DNA from: Bog-950 sp046329535
Lineage (GTDB): Bacteria > Bacteroidota > Bacteroidia > Chitinophagales > LD1
DNA length: 64,000 bases
Assembly (NCBI GenBank): GCA_046329535.1
Contig: JAXLUN010000002.1
Span: 434,001 to 498,000 of the forward strand
Direction of reading: 5' to 3'
Positions 54,301 through 61,464 of this stretch are shown piece after piece (the first letter of the stretch is position 1; every line of letters starts with the position of its first letter). The position numbers were made by a program, and so were the translations under genes. Below the pieces are notes generated by a model, which saw nothing but the letters and a program-made list of their open reading frames with translations, searched no databases and was not told where the DNA came from.

Positions 54301-54685
54301 CCGAAAACTTAAAGACAACATTCAACCCCTTACCAATGCTGTTGATTTAGTAAAACAACTTAACCCAACCACCTACACCTACAAAACTACCGAGTATAAG
54401 CAAATGAATTTATGCGAAGGGTTGCAATACGGCTTACTGGCCGATGAGGTAGAAAAAGTAGTGCCAAGCGCTGTGAAAAAGGCGGTTCAACCGGCTACTT
54501 ATAAAAACGGGGATGAAAAAAGCGGAGAAAAACTGACCGATGAAGTAGAATTCAACGCGCTGAATTATACCGAAATGATTCCCATATTGATAGGGGCGGT
54601 AAAAGAACAGCAACAACAAATAGAAGAATTGAAAAAGCAGAATGAGCTGTTGAAAAAACAAGTGGAGAACGTGGTAAAAAAATAA
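51359..54685 (+). CDS. Second S74-type fibre protein, paralogue
   Basis: The 1108-residue protein has a signal peptide ending VSFAQ and the same start of the mature protein as its neighbour (NEILNPAYPVG). A WKLKGN module, a head segment, a second module (WSITGNASTVDGTNFIGTTD) and a long YadA-head-like block (about 52560-53900) follow. A beta-rich segment with Gly-Tyr-rich repeats comes next, then an S74 domain with the Ser-Lys dyad in SDRKLKDNI (Ser codon 54296) and a C-terminal coiled coil. It lacks collagen tracts. Tandem paralogy suggests duplication. A trimeric surface fibre is again the best guess. Confidence 0.83.
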   Translation: MTMSIPARYCFTVLLCFVIVVVSFAQNEILNPAYPVGTYWKLKGNFGTASPTSAIGFAANNNFIGTTDATDFVIATNNLERMRFSDTRHMIGIGQQNPQFMLDMTINPDAIFPCTYNGIRINNPGYSNACGNGMFLGFDNSQLPATSATLWNFLSTGYIKFGLGPVGTAEKMRLTSNGLGINVTSPATQLHITENTGLRNGMMVSQATSPNNDGVIFGLDISSINMRDAYIWNYIANGDIKFGTQNTERMRIDLNGNVGIATPSPQRMLHVANTNSTVRVDGISNTGTFSTAPTTSNDRFVYADANGDLKAMPLGSSGQILAINGSGVPNWTNLSSNNWSITGNASTVDGTNFIGTTDDVPFNIRVNNQKAGRISVNTGGAPKDQTFLGYMAGYTATANSLTAIGTYALRYPTGVENTAVGVNALYGNAGGSTAYANTASGFNALANVTTAYQNTAMGHYAMGSNTTGNLNSAYGAGAMDAFQTGNNNTAIGFWAMRGGFPASGNENVAAGYRAAYSITSGSNNVAIGAHAMFDNTTGNNNVAVGDSALTKLKSGNRNVGVGKKALYSNTTADGNTAVGNSALTSNNGTGNTAVGDSALAVVTSGIRNTAIGSRALLNNTGSRNTATGAFALYSNTSGSGLTAAGDSALYKNTTGTNQLAVGASALKNMTSGNGNIAIGSRSLYSGTAANGNIAIGDSSLYAWTGSGINTAVGTFALMGNTTGTANTAIGYNTLSIASASSYNNVFGNNAMYNATGSYNCAFGDQSLPITTGAANVGMGNSALYYNTSGGGNTAIGEWAGRDNTTGNYNTFVGRFAMPTTGGLAYATAIGAYATVSTSNSIVLGTTAPAINVGIGTTGPVYTLDATGSNGRTGSFVNTATFVDNIGAYGSCNNTPNYGYGGLFNGGYIGVYSTATLAGTGTRYGVLAYGWSGSGNNYGSYFWGSGGTNAYGVYASASGATTSNWAGYFSGAVFGTSYTTSDRKLKDNIQPLTNAVDLVKQLNPTTYTYKTTEYKQMNLCEGLQYGLLADEVEKVVPSAVKKAVQPATYKNGDEKSGEKLTDEVEFNALNYTEMIPILIGAVKEQQQQIEELKKQNELLKKQVENVVKK

Positions 54686-54728
54686 CCGCCAGTATAAACC
54701 GCAAAACCAAAAGTGCTGACTTGAAAAA

Positions 54729-54754
54729 CAAAAAGTGCATTTAAAAACGCACTT
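54729..54754 (-). terminator. Weak terminator at the end of the phage-like gene run
   Basis: On the minus strand AAGTGC pairs with GCACTT across a ten-base loop and runs into TTTTTG. It follows the dam stop codon and lies at the convergent end of the second fibre gene. Confidence 0.5.
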
Positions 54755-55544
54755 AATAATTATACGTCAGCAACTCAATCTTCTGCTTTTTAGGCTTGCC
54801 GGTATTAGATGGCACGTTGTTTACACTAACCTGCAGCTTGAACGATTGCTGGTTCCATCCGAATTCCTTTGCGTATTGGGCTAATATGGGCGAATGATAG
54901 CTACTCAGCATGAACTTGCCATCTATCTTTGAAAGCGTTTTTAATAGGCTTTCAAAGTCCTCTAAACTATAACCATCATAATGGCCCATGTCGCTGTTAT
55001 AATACGGTGGGTCACAATAAAAGAAGGCATCTTTTGTATCCCGGCTGTTAATGATACGCAGGGCATCTGTGCATTCAATCTGAACGTTTTGAAGCCGTAC
55101 CGCATAATCATGGGTGAACGACTCCTTTTTGTTCTGTAGCTTTTTAGGCATGGAGCCCTTTTTAATATCATAGCCCCAGGAGCCGTCCAGCATGGAGCTG
55201 AAGCTCTGGTTAGCCAATACCCAAACTGCCCAGGCTCTTTTAATCTCTGTAAACATATCCGGGTTATCGTATATCACTTTAGCCTTACGATGCAGGTCTC
55301 TGCTGTGTAAGGTTATCATGATCTCTTTTTCCAGACTTACAAAGTCATTCTGAACTGTTCGGTAGAAGTTGATTAGCTCCTTATTGGTGTCGTTAATCAC
55401 TTCCACCACACTTGGCTGTTTGGCAAAGAATACCGCAGCGCCACCAATGAATGGCTCACAGTATAAATTGTGTACAGGTATAAGTTTTACAATAGTCTGG
55501 GCAAGCGTCTGCTTGCCCCCGTAATAGCTGATTGGAGGTTTCAT
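54753..55544 (-). CDS. dam: D12-class DNA adenine methyltransferase (Dam-like)
   Basis: The 263-residue N6-adenine methyltransferase has the class alpha motifs: SYYGGKQTLAQTIVK with the SAM-binding region, CEPFIGGAAVFF (motif I) and CDPPYYNSD (DPPY, Asp178-Tyr181). The target site cannot be read from sequence. No restriction endonuclease gene is next to it. It is last in a compact minus-strand run of phage-like genes; orphan Dam enzymes of this class are common in phages. Length is normal. Confidence 0.93.
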   Translation of the reverse strand: MKPPISYYGGKQTLAQTIVKLIPVHNLYCEPFIGGAAVFFAKQPSVVEVINDTNKELINFYRTVQNDFVSLEKEIMITLHSRDLHRKAKVIYDNPDMFTEIKRAWAVWVLANQSFSSMLDGSWGYDIKKGSMPKKLQNKKESFTHDYAVRLQNVQIECTDALRIINSRDTKDAFFYCDPPYYNSDMGHYDGYSLEDFESLLKTLSKIDGKFMLSSYHSPILAQYAKEFGWNQQSFKLQVSVNNVPSNTGKPKKQKIELLTYNY

Positions 55545-55566
55545 TTATTTAGGATTTAAGGGGTTT

Positions 55567-56346
55567 CTAAGAGAGTGGAACTATAACTGTTCCAAAGTGA
55601 CAAGTTAGAGGATCGGCTGTCATGCCTGTTTTAGACACCCGAACCTCACCGGTTGTTAGTATGTATACCGGATTGAATGAATCATCAACGTCCCGCATCA
55701 TAAAGAGTAAATTATGAGGGGGACGCAGAGTTTCATCTTCAATAATGAAGATCACATCGCTGGTTCCACTGGTAAAGGTTGGGTTATATGCTACACCGGT
55801 AATCACCAAATTATTACCATCCTTCCGGTAGCGCAATGGATAGTTAAATGCACCTTCCCAGGTGTTATCGTAGGCCGTTTCACCACTGGCCCCAACTTCA
55901 TGCCATTCGCCTTTAAACTTATCCAAGACCACATCTTCCCACTTAGGTATAACACCGTAGGCAAAGATTGATGCATTGCCGGAAACAGTCATTTTACGCT
56001 CTTTGTGAATATTCTTAACCGTCAGATTTTTATAGGTAACCGGAGAGGGCGATACCACCGTTTCAACCAGGTTCCAAAAGCACTGTGTAAGTGGGTTCAA
56101 TGAATTAGATACTCCGGTATCTGCAGCTTCTACACGATACAGCTCACTGGCTATAACCACATATCCGGCACTTACATGATAGGTTCCTGTGCCACCGTTA
56201 GCCGTTAATACACAGCCGGATAAAATACAGGCCGGTGCAACTGCAGTAAGTCCCTGCATAAGCACCGTTACCCGGTCGTTCATAAATCTTAAATCGTCCT
56301 TTACAAATCGGTGTCCCCCTAGTTGTGATAAATCTATCTGTTTCAT
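55567..56346 (-). CDS. Phage tail fibre-like structural protein
   Basis: The 259-residue protein has no signal peptide. It starts MKQIDLSQLGGHRFVKDDLR and contains segments typical of phage tail or appendage proteins (SGCVLTANGGTGTYHVSAGY, VIASELYRVEAA), followed by a strand-rich C-terminus with WEGAFNYPLRYRKDGNNLVI, as seen in fibre tips. No homologue is recognised with certainty; assignment rests on shape and on position between the small tail-like gene and dam. It lies 22 bp from dam and 5 bp from the gene before it. Confidence 0.55.
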   Translation of the reverse strand: MKQIDLSQLGGHRFVKDDLRFMNDRVTVLMQGLTAVAPACILSGCVLTANGGTGTYHVSAGYVVIASELYRVEAADTGVSNSLNPLTQCFWNLVETVVSPSPVTYKNLTVKNIHKERKMTVSGNASIFAYGVIPKWEDVVLDKFKGEWHEVGASGETAYDNTWEGAFNYPLRYRKDGNNLVITGVAYNPTFTSGTSDVIFIIEDETLRPPHNLLFMMRDVDDSFNPVYILTTGEVRVSKTGMTADPLTCHFGTVIVPLS

Positions 56347-56351
56347 GGTTC

Positions 56352-56870
56352 TTAATATTGAATTCCGTTACTATAAAAATACCCCGGCTTTTTACCAGCC
56401 AGGCGGTAGTAGTTTACTGTTGCTTTCAGCCTTACAATCTGCTCATCGGTGAGAGAGCCGGGAGCGGCCTCTACGATAAAATCATACAATACACCCAACT
56501 CACTGTTTTCATACAGCCATACCCGCACCAAATTCGGGTCTGCCGTGTATTCCGATTCATCGTATATCCATATTGGCTTATCTTCTACATCTTCATACAG
56601 GTAAATAGGCCCTACAATATCGTAGGTGGTTATTACCCGGATTCTGCGAAGCGTGTTATCAAACAAATCATTCAGCAGGTTTTCTAAAATGATGGTCTGA
56701 CTGTTGTAACGCATCTTTTTAAGCGTCTCGGCTCGGTAAGGCAAAAACAGATCATATAGGTATTTAACCGGATACAGCAGCGCCTTGACAAAAGACAGCC
56801 AGGGCTCTTTTCTTATCTCTTCAGGAGTTTCATTGACTCCCCAGGTATCTATGTTCCAGTTAAAATTCAT
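56352..56870 (-). CDS. Phage tail-associated protein of unknown function
   Basis: The 172-residue protein starts MNFNWNIDTWGVNETPEEIR and contains helical and strand segments without a recognised domain. Its start codon overlaps the stop of the baseplate-like gene by one base, so the two are translationally coupled. Small proteins in this position, next to a baseplate J-like gene, are found in tail modules of phages from this phylum. A structural role at the baseplate is inferred from context only. Confidence 0.5.
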   Translation of the reverse strand: MNFNWNIDTWGVNETPEEIRKEPWLSFVKALLYPVKYLYDLFLPYRAETLKKMRYNSQTIILENLLNDLFDNTLRRIRVITTYDIVGPIYLYEDVEDKPIWIYDESEYTADPNLVRVWLYENSELGVLYDFIVEAAPGSLTDEQIVRLKATVNYYRLAGKKPGYFYSNGIQY

Positions 56871-57793
56871 TACTCAGGTATGTATTCGATGTATGTATCT
56901 ACCCCGGCAGTATTACCGATAGGTATTAAAGTAAAATAACCGGAAACGGGCGAGTAGAACTCATTTACCTGCGTCCAGGAGCTATCGGTGTCTGCTTTGC
57001 ATTCGCAGTTAACTACCGTAGCAGCTGGTTGCTTACTGCTGGTGAGCTTTTGAAAAGCATCTATAATGGAATTGATATACAGCACACCATCAAAGTCAAT
57101 GTTCTTTAAAAATGCATCCAGAGCCTCGGCATCGGCTGTTTTTACTGCATCTAGGTCAAGTGTGCCATCATAGTATCGTTTCAGGTTTAAACGAATAGAA
57201 TCAGCCGGTAAGGACAATACGTTGGTTTGCACTCCGGCAAACTTTATCCGGTTAACGTAGGTCTCCAGGCTTTCCAGCTCACTGCCCGGTGCATCATCCA
57301 GCGGAGTAAGCACACCAGCCACCGTTTTAGCTACCTTTATCTGAATAGCACTGGTATTGATGCCAAACACTTCATTAATGCTCACCTTAGTAACCAAACG
57401 AGCGGCAATGGCTGCCGAGCTGGTGCTATCACTGTAGAAGTATTTAAACGTTGCTGCATCCCAGATTAAAGCATATCCAAACTGCCACAGCTTTACCTGA
57501 GCAGCATACCAGGCCATGGTACCGCTCACGCTTTGTTTGGCCAGTGCATCTACTTCTGTTTTAAAGATATCCTGCAGCATTTCAAACGAATGAATGGCAA
57601 ACGATACCAGTAACAGGGCACCGCGCCAGATACCCATCTTGCTGTTGTTATTAATATCATCCAGCAGTTTTCTAAATGGATTATCCGGGGTGGGTGGTGC
57701 CAGGTTATATTCCGGCATTAAAGCGCTTAGCTGAGCAAAGCCCTGCTTTTCGCTCACCATACTGTTATAAATTACTTCTACACTACGTGCCAT
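56870..57793 (-). CDS. Baseplate J-like phage protein
   Basis: The 307-residue protein starts MARSVEVIYNSMVSEKQGFA and has a segment (MGIWRGALLLVSFAIHSFEM, then DIFKTEVDALAKQSVSGTMAWY) typical of proteins from tail modules of Bacteroidota prophages. These probably belong to the baseplate J/gp47 type. A second half with VYNRI-like AGVQTNVLSLPADSIRLNL and DAFLKNIDFDGVLYINSIID fits that family. I rate this as moderately sure; a contractile-injection-system origin is also possible. Confidence 0.6.
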   Translation of the reverse strand: MARSVEVIYNSMVSEKQGFAQLSALMPEYNLAPPTPDNPFRKLLDDINNNSKMGIWRGALLLVSFAIHSFEMLQDIFKTEVDALAKQSVSGTMAWYAAQVKLWQFGYALIWDAATFKYFYSDSTSSAAIAARLVTKVSINEVFGINTSAIQIKVAKTVAGVLTPLDDAPGSELESLETYVNRIKFAGVQTNVLSLPADSIRLNLKRYYDGTLDLDAVKTADAEALDAFLKNIDFDGVLYINSIIDAFQKLTSSKQPAATVVNCECKADTDSSWTQVNEFYSPVSGYFTLIPIGNTAGVDTYIEYIPE

Positions 57794-57814
57794 GTACTTT
57801 CTTTTTGCTAAGGT

Positions 57815-58978
57815 TTAATCAAATTTCAATCTTCTCCACAACGAGCCGATATAACATACAAGCCTTCCGGTTACACCGTTGCCGCTGCAGTTATTACAAT
57901 AATACGTGGTGCCTGGTGTAGGAGTGGTGGCGTAAATCGTAGCGCTGTCTGAACTGAAATAGGTTATGGCATTACCAAACTGGATGGCGGGTAAATTAGT
58001 TTCCATAATTGCCACAGAATCCATCCGAATAGTAATTGAATCACTTTCATTTAAGTTACTCGGATTTGTAACGTTTTTAAATGAGAATCCGTTGTTGGAA
58101 TAAGCGTATAGTTTACTTTGCGCCTCTTCTCCAAAAATTGTAGCCAAAAAATTGGCTGTATTACCTATCGAAAAGTAACCCTGTTCCCAATCCGTAAATA
58201 AATATTGCTGACCTGATGTATTATAATCGCCAGCATTGAATGTTCCGGCTGTTACTTTACAATTTCCAGTATTACCTGCATCATCTGTAACTTCTATTTC
58301 CACCTGTCCTCGATTCATTTCAAAAAGACTTTTAGTCCCATTCGTAGAATCAAACAATTCAATATTCATAGCTGTAAAGGGGCCGCCATCTGATTCTGTG
58401 TTTAGAAAGTATATAGAGCCATAAATGCCATTTCCGTTAAGAGATTTTATTTCAAAACCACTTATCTTTTTAGTGCCTCCTGCTCTAACAGAATTACCCA
58501 TATAAAAAACAGCCGAATCAGTTTGTATTCTGACAAATGAATCACTTTGAATATATAGGGGCTGACCATCCAGTGTTCCTAATTTATTTGCAGAAGTCGT
58601 TCCTGTATTTCCATCTAAAGACCAGCTATTACCGCCACCACCAATTTCTACCCAGGCGCTGCCGTTAAAATAGTGAAAGGCTTTCACGCTGGTATTGTAA
58701 ACCAGCAAACCGCTATCCGGTGAAGATATAGCTGCCATTTGCGCTGCACTCATACGAGGAACTAAAATGCCTTTAGTCCGGCTTCTGAATTCAGCTACTG
58801 CGCTGGGCAAAATACCACTATCACCTACTATCTGGTTATTACGGATAATCATACTACCTCGCACATCCGCGTTTTTATTAATGGGTGACCATACAGTTTG
58901 TGATTTTACATGGCAGGCCAGCAGAATCATTAAAGAGAAAAAAATCAGTTTCACTAAAGCTAATTGGTAAGTTTTCAT
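57815..58978 (-). CDS. Exported fibre-like protein linked to phage tail genes
   Basis: The 387-residue protein has a hydrophobic export signal with a lipobox-like LLAC (Cys22). It then shows the TKGILVPRMSAAQMAAIS and SGLLVYNTSVKAFHYFNGSA segments found in many Bacteroidota fibre proteins. A WSLDGNTGT module at about 58565-58627 matches the WxLxGNxGT modules of the two S74 proteins upstream. The C-terminal part is beta-rich. It lies 10 bp from the chimeric TonB receptor and 21 bp from the baseplate-like gene. An export signal is unexpected for a phage virion protein. Confidence 0.6.
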   Translation of the reverse strand: MKTYQLALVKLIFFSLMILLACHVKSQTVWSPINKNADVRGSMIIRNNQIVGDSGILPSAVAEFRSRTKGILVPRMSAAQMAAISSPDSGLLVYNTSVKAFHYFNGSAWVEIGGGGNSWSLDGNTGTTSANKLGTLDGQPLYIQSDSFVRIQTDSAVFYMGNSVRAGGTKKISGFEIKSLNGNGIYGSIYFLNTESDGGPFTAMNIELFDSTNGTKSLFEMNRGQVEIEVTDDAGNTGNCKVTAGTFNAGDYNTSGQQYLFTDWEQGYFSIGNTANFLATIFGEEAQSKLYAYSNNGFSFKNVTNPSNLNESDSITIRMDSVAIMETNLPAIQFGNAITYFSSDSATIYATTPTPGTTYYCNNCSGNGVTGRLVCYIGSLWRRLKFD

Positions 58979-58988
58979 GTTCGGTTAT

Positions 58989-60581
58989 TTATAGTGCTTG
59001 AATATTTACTTCGGTATCGGTCAGCTCACGTTCCGGTGTTTCATCCGGTACGCTTACTATTATCTTGTTAGTCGGGTCAGCGGGGTCACGCACCCAGGAA
59101 ACACGCACGTTGGTTGACTTGCTGGCCTGAATGTTCATCCCTGCGCGGAAGATGGGACGGGAGGTAATAATTTCGGTATCCAATCCGGCAATTTCGTAAC
59201 GCAATCCGCCCTGTAAAGAGAGTATCTTGTAATTAAACTCGGCCTGTGTATACAGTGCCCAGTTAAAGTTAAACCAAGTGCTTTTATACAGGTTACTGCT
59301 GGAACTACCGAAAGAAAACGGCATACCCGCTGTAACAATCAGCATGTCCTTTTTAAAGCGATACTGATATTGATTGTCGATGGAAAAGAAATGACTTACG
59401 GCATCCGGGTCAACTCCGTTGCCCTCTCTGAAAATATTCATGTATCGAATATTCAGTTTGTAATTATGCCCTTTAATAGAGCTGTAATTCAAATGCGGGT
59501 CAATAGTTACTTTGTTGTATTCGCTGGAAGAGGAGGCCGCTGGTACGTAGGCCAGTGAGTCTAAATCTTTTGATATAAAAAACTGGTCGGTTCTCTCCAC
59601 CTGAATACTGGTGTTTACCCCATAGGTAAGCCCCGGATGCTTAGGGTCCAGGTAGCGCGTTTTTAAATACCCGCGCACGCGCCATTCGTTGTTGCCCTGT
59701 AAGTAACTGTTGGTGTAATTAAAGTTACCACCCGTCATTATCTGCACGTCTTTAATTCTGCGCTGGTGGTTAATGTTCACCGAGCCGAAGAATGGAGGAG
59801 ATGAGTCCCACCACTTTTGACGAGGGTCTTTTGGTTTATCCGACACACCTACGTTAGTTTCCACTTCTGTTTTAGGATCCGAATCGGTAGGCCAGGCCGT
59901 AATAATATTCACCACCCCGTTCAAAGCCGAAGAACCGTAAATAACCGATGAAGCTCCTTTAATTACTTCTACCTGCTTCACGTTTTCGAGCGGCACCAGA
60001 TTGTTTTGTGTTTGTCCTAAGTCAGCACTGGAAGTATTCAATCCGTCTACCAATAAAGATGTTCTGGAACCTACGCCATAAGAATATGAACTTCCTCCGC
60101 GAATAGAAATCTGACCATCCTGCACCAACACTCCGGGCACCTTGTTTACTACTTCGCCCACATCATTGCTATTGGTGCGCTGTATCTGGTCTTTTCCTAC
60201 TACAGCTATAGAAACAGTTTCTTTGGCCGAGTTTTTCTTATACTGACTTACTGATACCACTTCGTTCAGCTTAAACACATCCCCTTTTAAAACAACATCT
60301 AATTTTTGTTTTTCGCCAGCCGCAAGCGTTATTTTCTGTCGCTGTGTTTTATAGCCAATTGAACTGAACGATATCTCGTATTCACCAGCCGGTAATGAGA
60401 TGACATATTTACCTACTGCATCCGTAATAGCCCCTCTTGATTTTTGATACTTTACAGAAGCTCCGGCAAGCGCCTCTCCTGTTTCCTCTTCTTTTACTGT
60501 ACCCGACAACTCAGCATTTTGAGCCAGCAATAAAGAGAATGAACAAACAACAGTTAACAGTGAGAGGTAAAATTTCTTCAT
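58989..60581 (-). CDS. Truncated chimeric TonB-dependent receptor
   Basis: The 530-residue protein has a signal peptide (ending LLLAQ), a CarboxypepD_reg-like domain (about 25-98), a plug (about 120-225, IRGGSSYSYGVGSRTSLLVD, VEVIKGASSVIYGSSALNG) and only the first part of the barrel (about 230-496). TonB receptors usually run to 700-1000 residues. After VRVSW the sequence changes to 34 residues (DPADPTNKIIVSV... ELTDTEVNIQAL) unlike a barrel, coded at 58989-59093. The barrel is thus cut short and fused to another gene's end. It is unlikely to work as a transporter. Confidence 0.8.
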   Translation of the reverse strand: MKKFYLSLLTVVCSFSLLLAQNAELSGTVKEEETGEALAGASVKYQKSRGAITDAVGKYVISLPAGEYEISFSSIGYKTQRQKITLAAGEKQKLDVVLKGDVFKLNEVVSVSQYKKNSAKETVSIAVVGKDQIQRTNSNDVGEVVNKVPGVLVQDGQISIRGGSSYSYGVGSRTSLLVDGLNTSSADLGQTQNNLVPLENVKQVEVIKGASSVIYGSSALNGVVNIITAWPTDSDPKTEVETNVGVSDKPKDPRQKWWDSSPPFFGSVNINHQRRIKDVQIMTGGNFNYTNSYLQGNNEWRVRGYLKTRYLDPKHPGLTYGVNTSIQVERTDQFFISKDLDSLAYVPAASSSSEYNKVTIDPHLNYSSIKGHNYKLNIRYMNIFREGNGVDPDAVSHFFSIDNQYQYRFKKDMLIVTAGMPFSFGSSSSNLYKSTWFNFNWALYTQAEFNYKILSLQGGLRYEIAGLDTEIITSRPIFRAGMNIQASKSTNVRVSWVRDPADPTNKIIVSVPDETPERELTDTEVNIQAL

Positions 60582-60607
60582 GTGGTTTTGAGTGATTGAT
60601 GTTTTAT

Positions 60608-60615
60608 CAAAAGTA
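60608..60615 (-). promoter_or_regulatory. -7 box of the TonB receptor gene
   Basis: On the minus strand TACTTTTG matches TAnnTTTG; it lies 26 bp before the receptor ATG. No clear -33 element is seen. This promoter would also serve the downstream phage-like genes. Confidence 0.5.
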
Positions 60616-60634
60616 ATTTCTTTAACAAATTATC

Positions 60635-61420
60635 TCAGGGTAAATCGCCTTCCTCTACATTTAGCCAGGTTGCCGGAAATTGAAGGTCTTTATACCAAAC
60701 CAATTTCCACTCCCCTTCATTGTATTCCAGAGCCGTCATGTTCTCTACCCAGTCGCCACTATTTAGATACATTACACTGCCCTTATCTGTTTTTATTTCG
60801 CGAATATCCGGTATGTGCGAGTGGCCGTTTGCTACCACATCGTAACCGTTGTCAATGGCAATTTCAGCAGCGGTATGTTCGTAGTCGCTTAGTTTTTTTA
60901 CGCCATGTTTGGTGGCACGTTTTACCTTCTGTGAAAATGAAGACTTTTCTTTTCCAAAAAGTTCGAGCAGAAAATTGACAAGCTTATTGAGTAGAATCAA
61001 AATTTCATAGCCGGTAGTGCCCAACTTGGCCAGCCAGCGCGAACCCTGCATAGAAACATCAAATACATCGCCATGAAAAAACCAGTGCTTTTTGCCGTTC
61101 AGCTCCAGCACTAATTTATCTTCCAGTTCCAGGTTACCCAGATTAAGACCGGAATATCTTCGCAACATTTCATCATGATTGCCGGTTAGGTAATATACTT
61201 TCACACCATCTGAAACAAACTTAAAAATGCGCTGTAAAACCTTGGTGTGCGATTTGGGAAAATAATAGGAACGAAACTGCCAGATATCTATAAAGTCGCC
61301 ATTCACTATCAGTATCTCAGGGTCAATAGATTTAAGATACCGATTCAGCTCCTTAGCCTTACAGCCAATAAAGCCCAGATGGACATCGGAGATAACCGCT
61401 ATTTTAAGTTTTCGTTTCAT
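60635..61420 (-). CDS. UDP-2,3-diacylglucosamine diphosphatase-like metallophosphoesterase (LpxH type)
   Basis: The 261-residue protein has the five calcineurin-like motifs: Asp12-Val-His14 (SDVHLG), Gly41-Asp42 and Asp45 (NGDFID), Asn81-His82-Asp83 (TGNHDEM), His116 (FFHGD) and His200-Ser-His202 (NGHSHIP). These bind two metals. The sequence fits LpxH-like hydrolases of lipid A synthesis, though related nucleotide phosphoesterases are similar. Its end is 53 bp upstream of the receptor start on the same strand. Confidence 0.85.
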   Translation of the reverse strand: MKRKLKIAVISDVHLGFIGCKAKELNRYLKSIDPEILIVNGDFIDIWQFRSYYFPKSHTKVLQRIFKFVSDGVKVYYLTGNHDEMLRRYSGLNLGNLELEDKLVLELNGKKHWFFHGDVFDVSMQGSRWLAKLGTTGYEILILLNKLVNFLLELFGKEKSSFSQKVKRATKHGVKKLSDYEHTAAEIAIDNGYDVVANGHSHIPDIREIKTDKGSVMYLNSGDWVENMTALEYNEGEWKLVWYKDLQFPATWLNVEEGDLP

Positions 61421-61464
61421 TCTCGGGGTTAGGGCAAAAATCTGCTTTGATTGTTAAGCGAACA

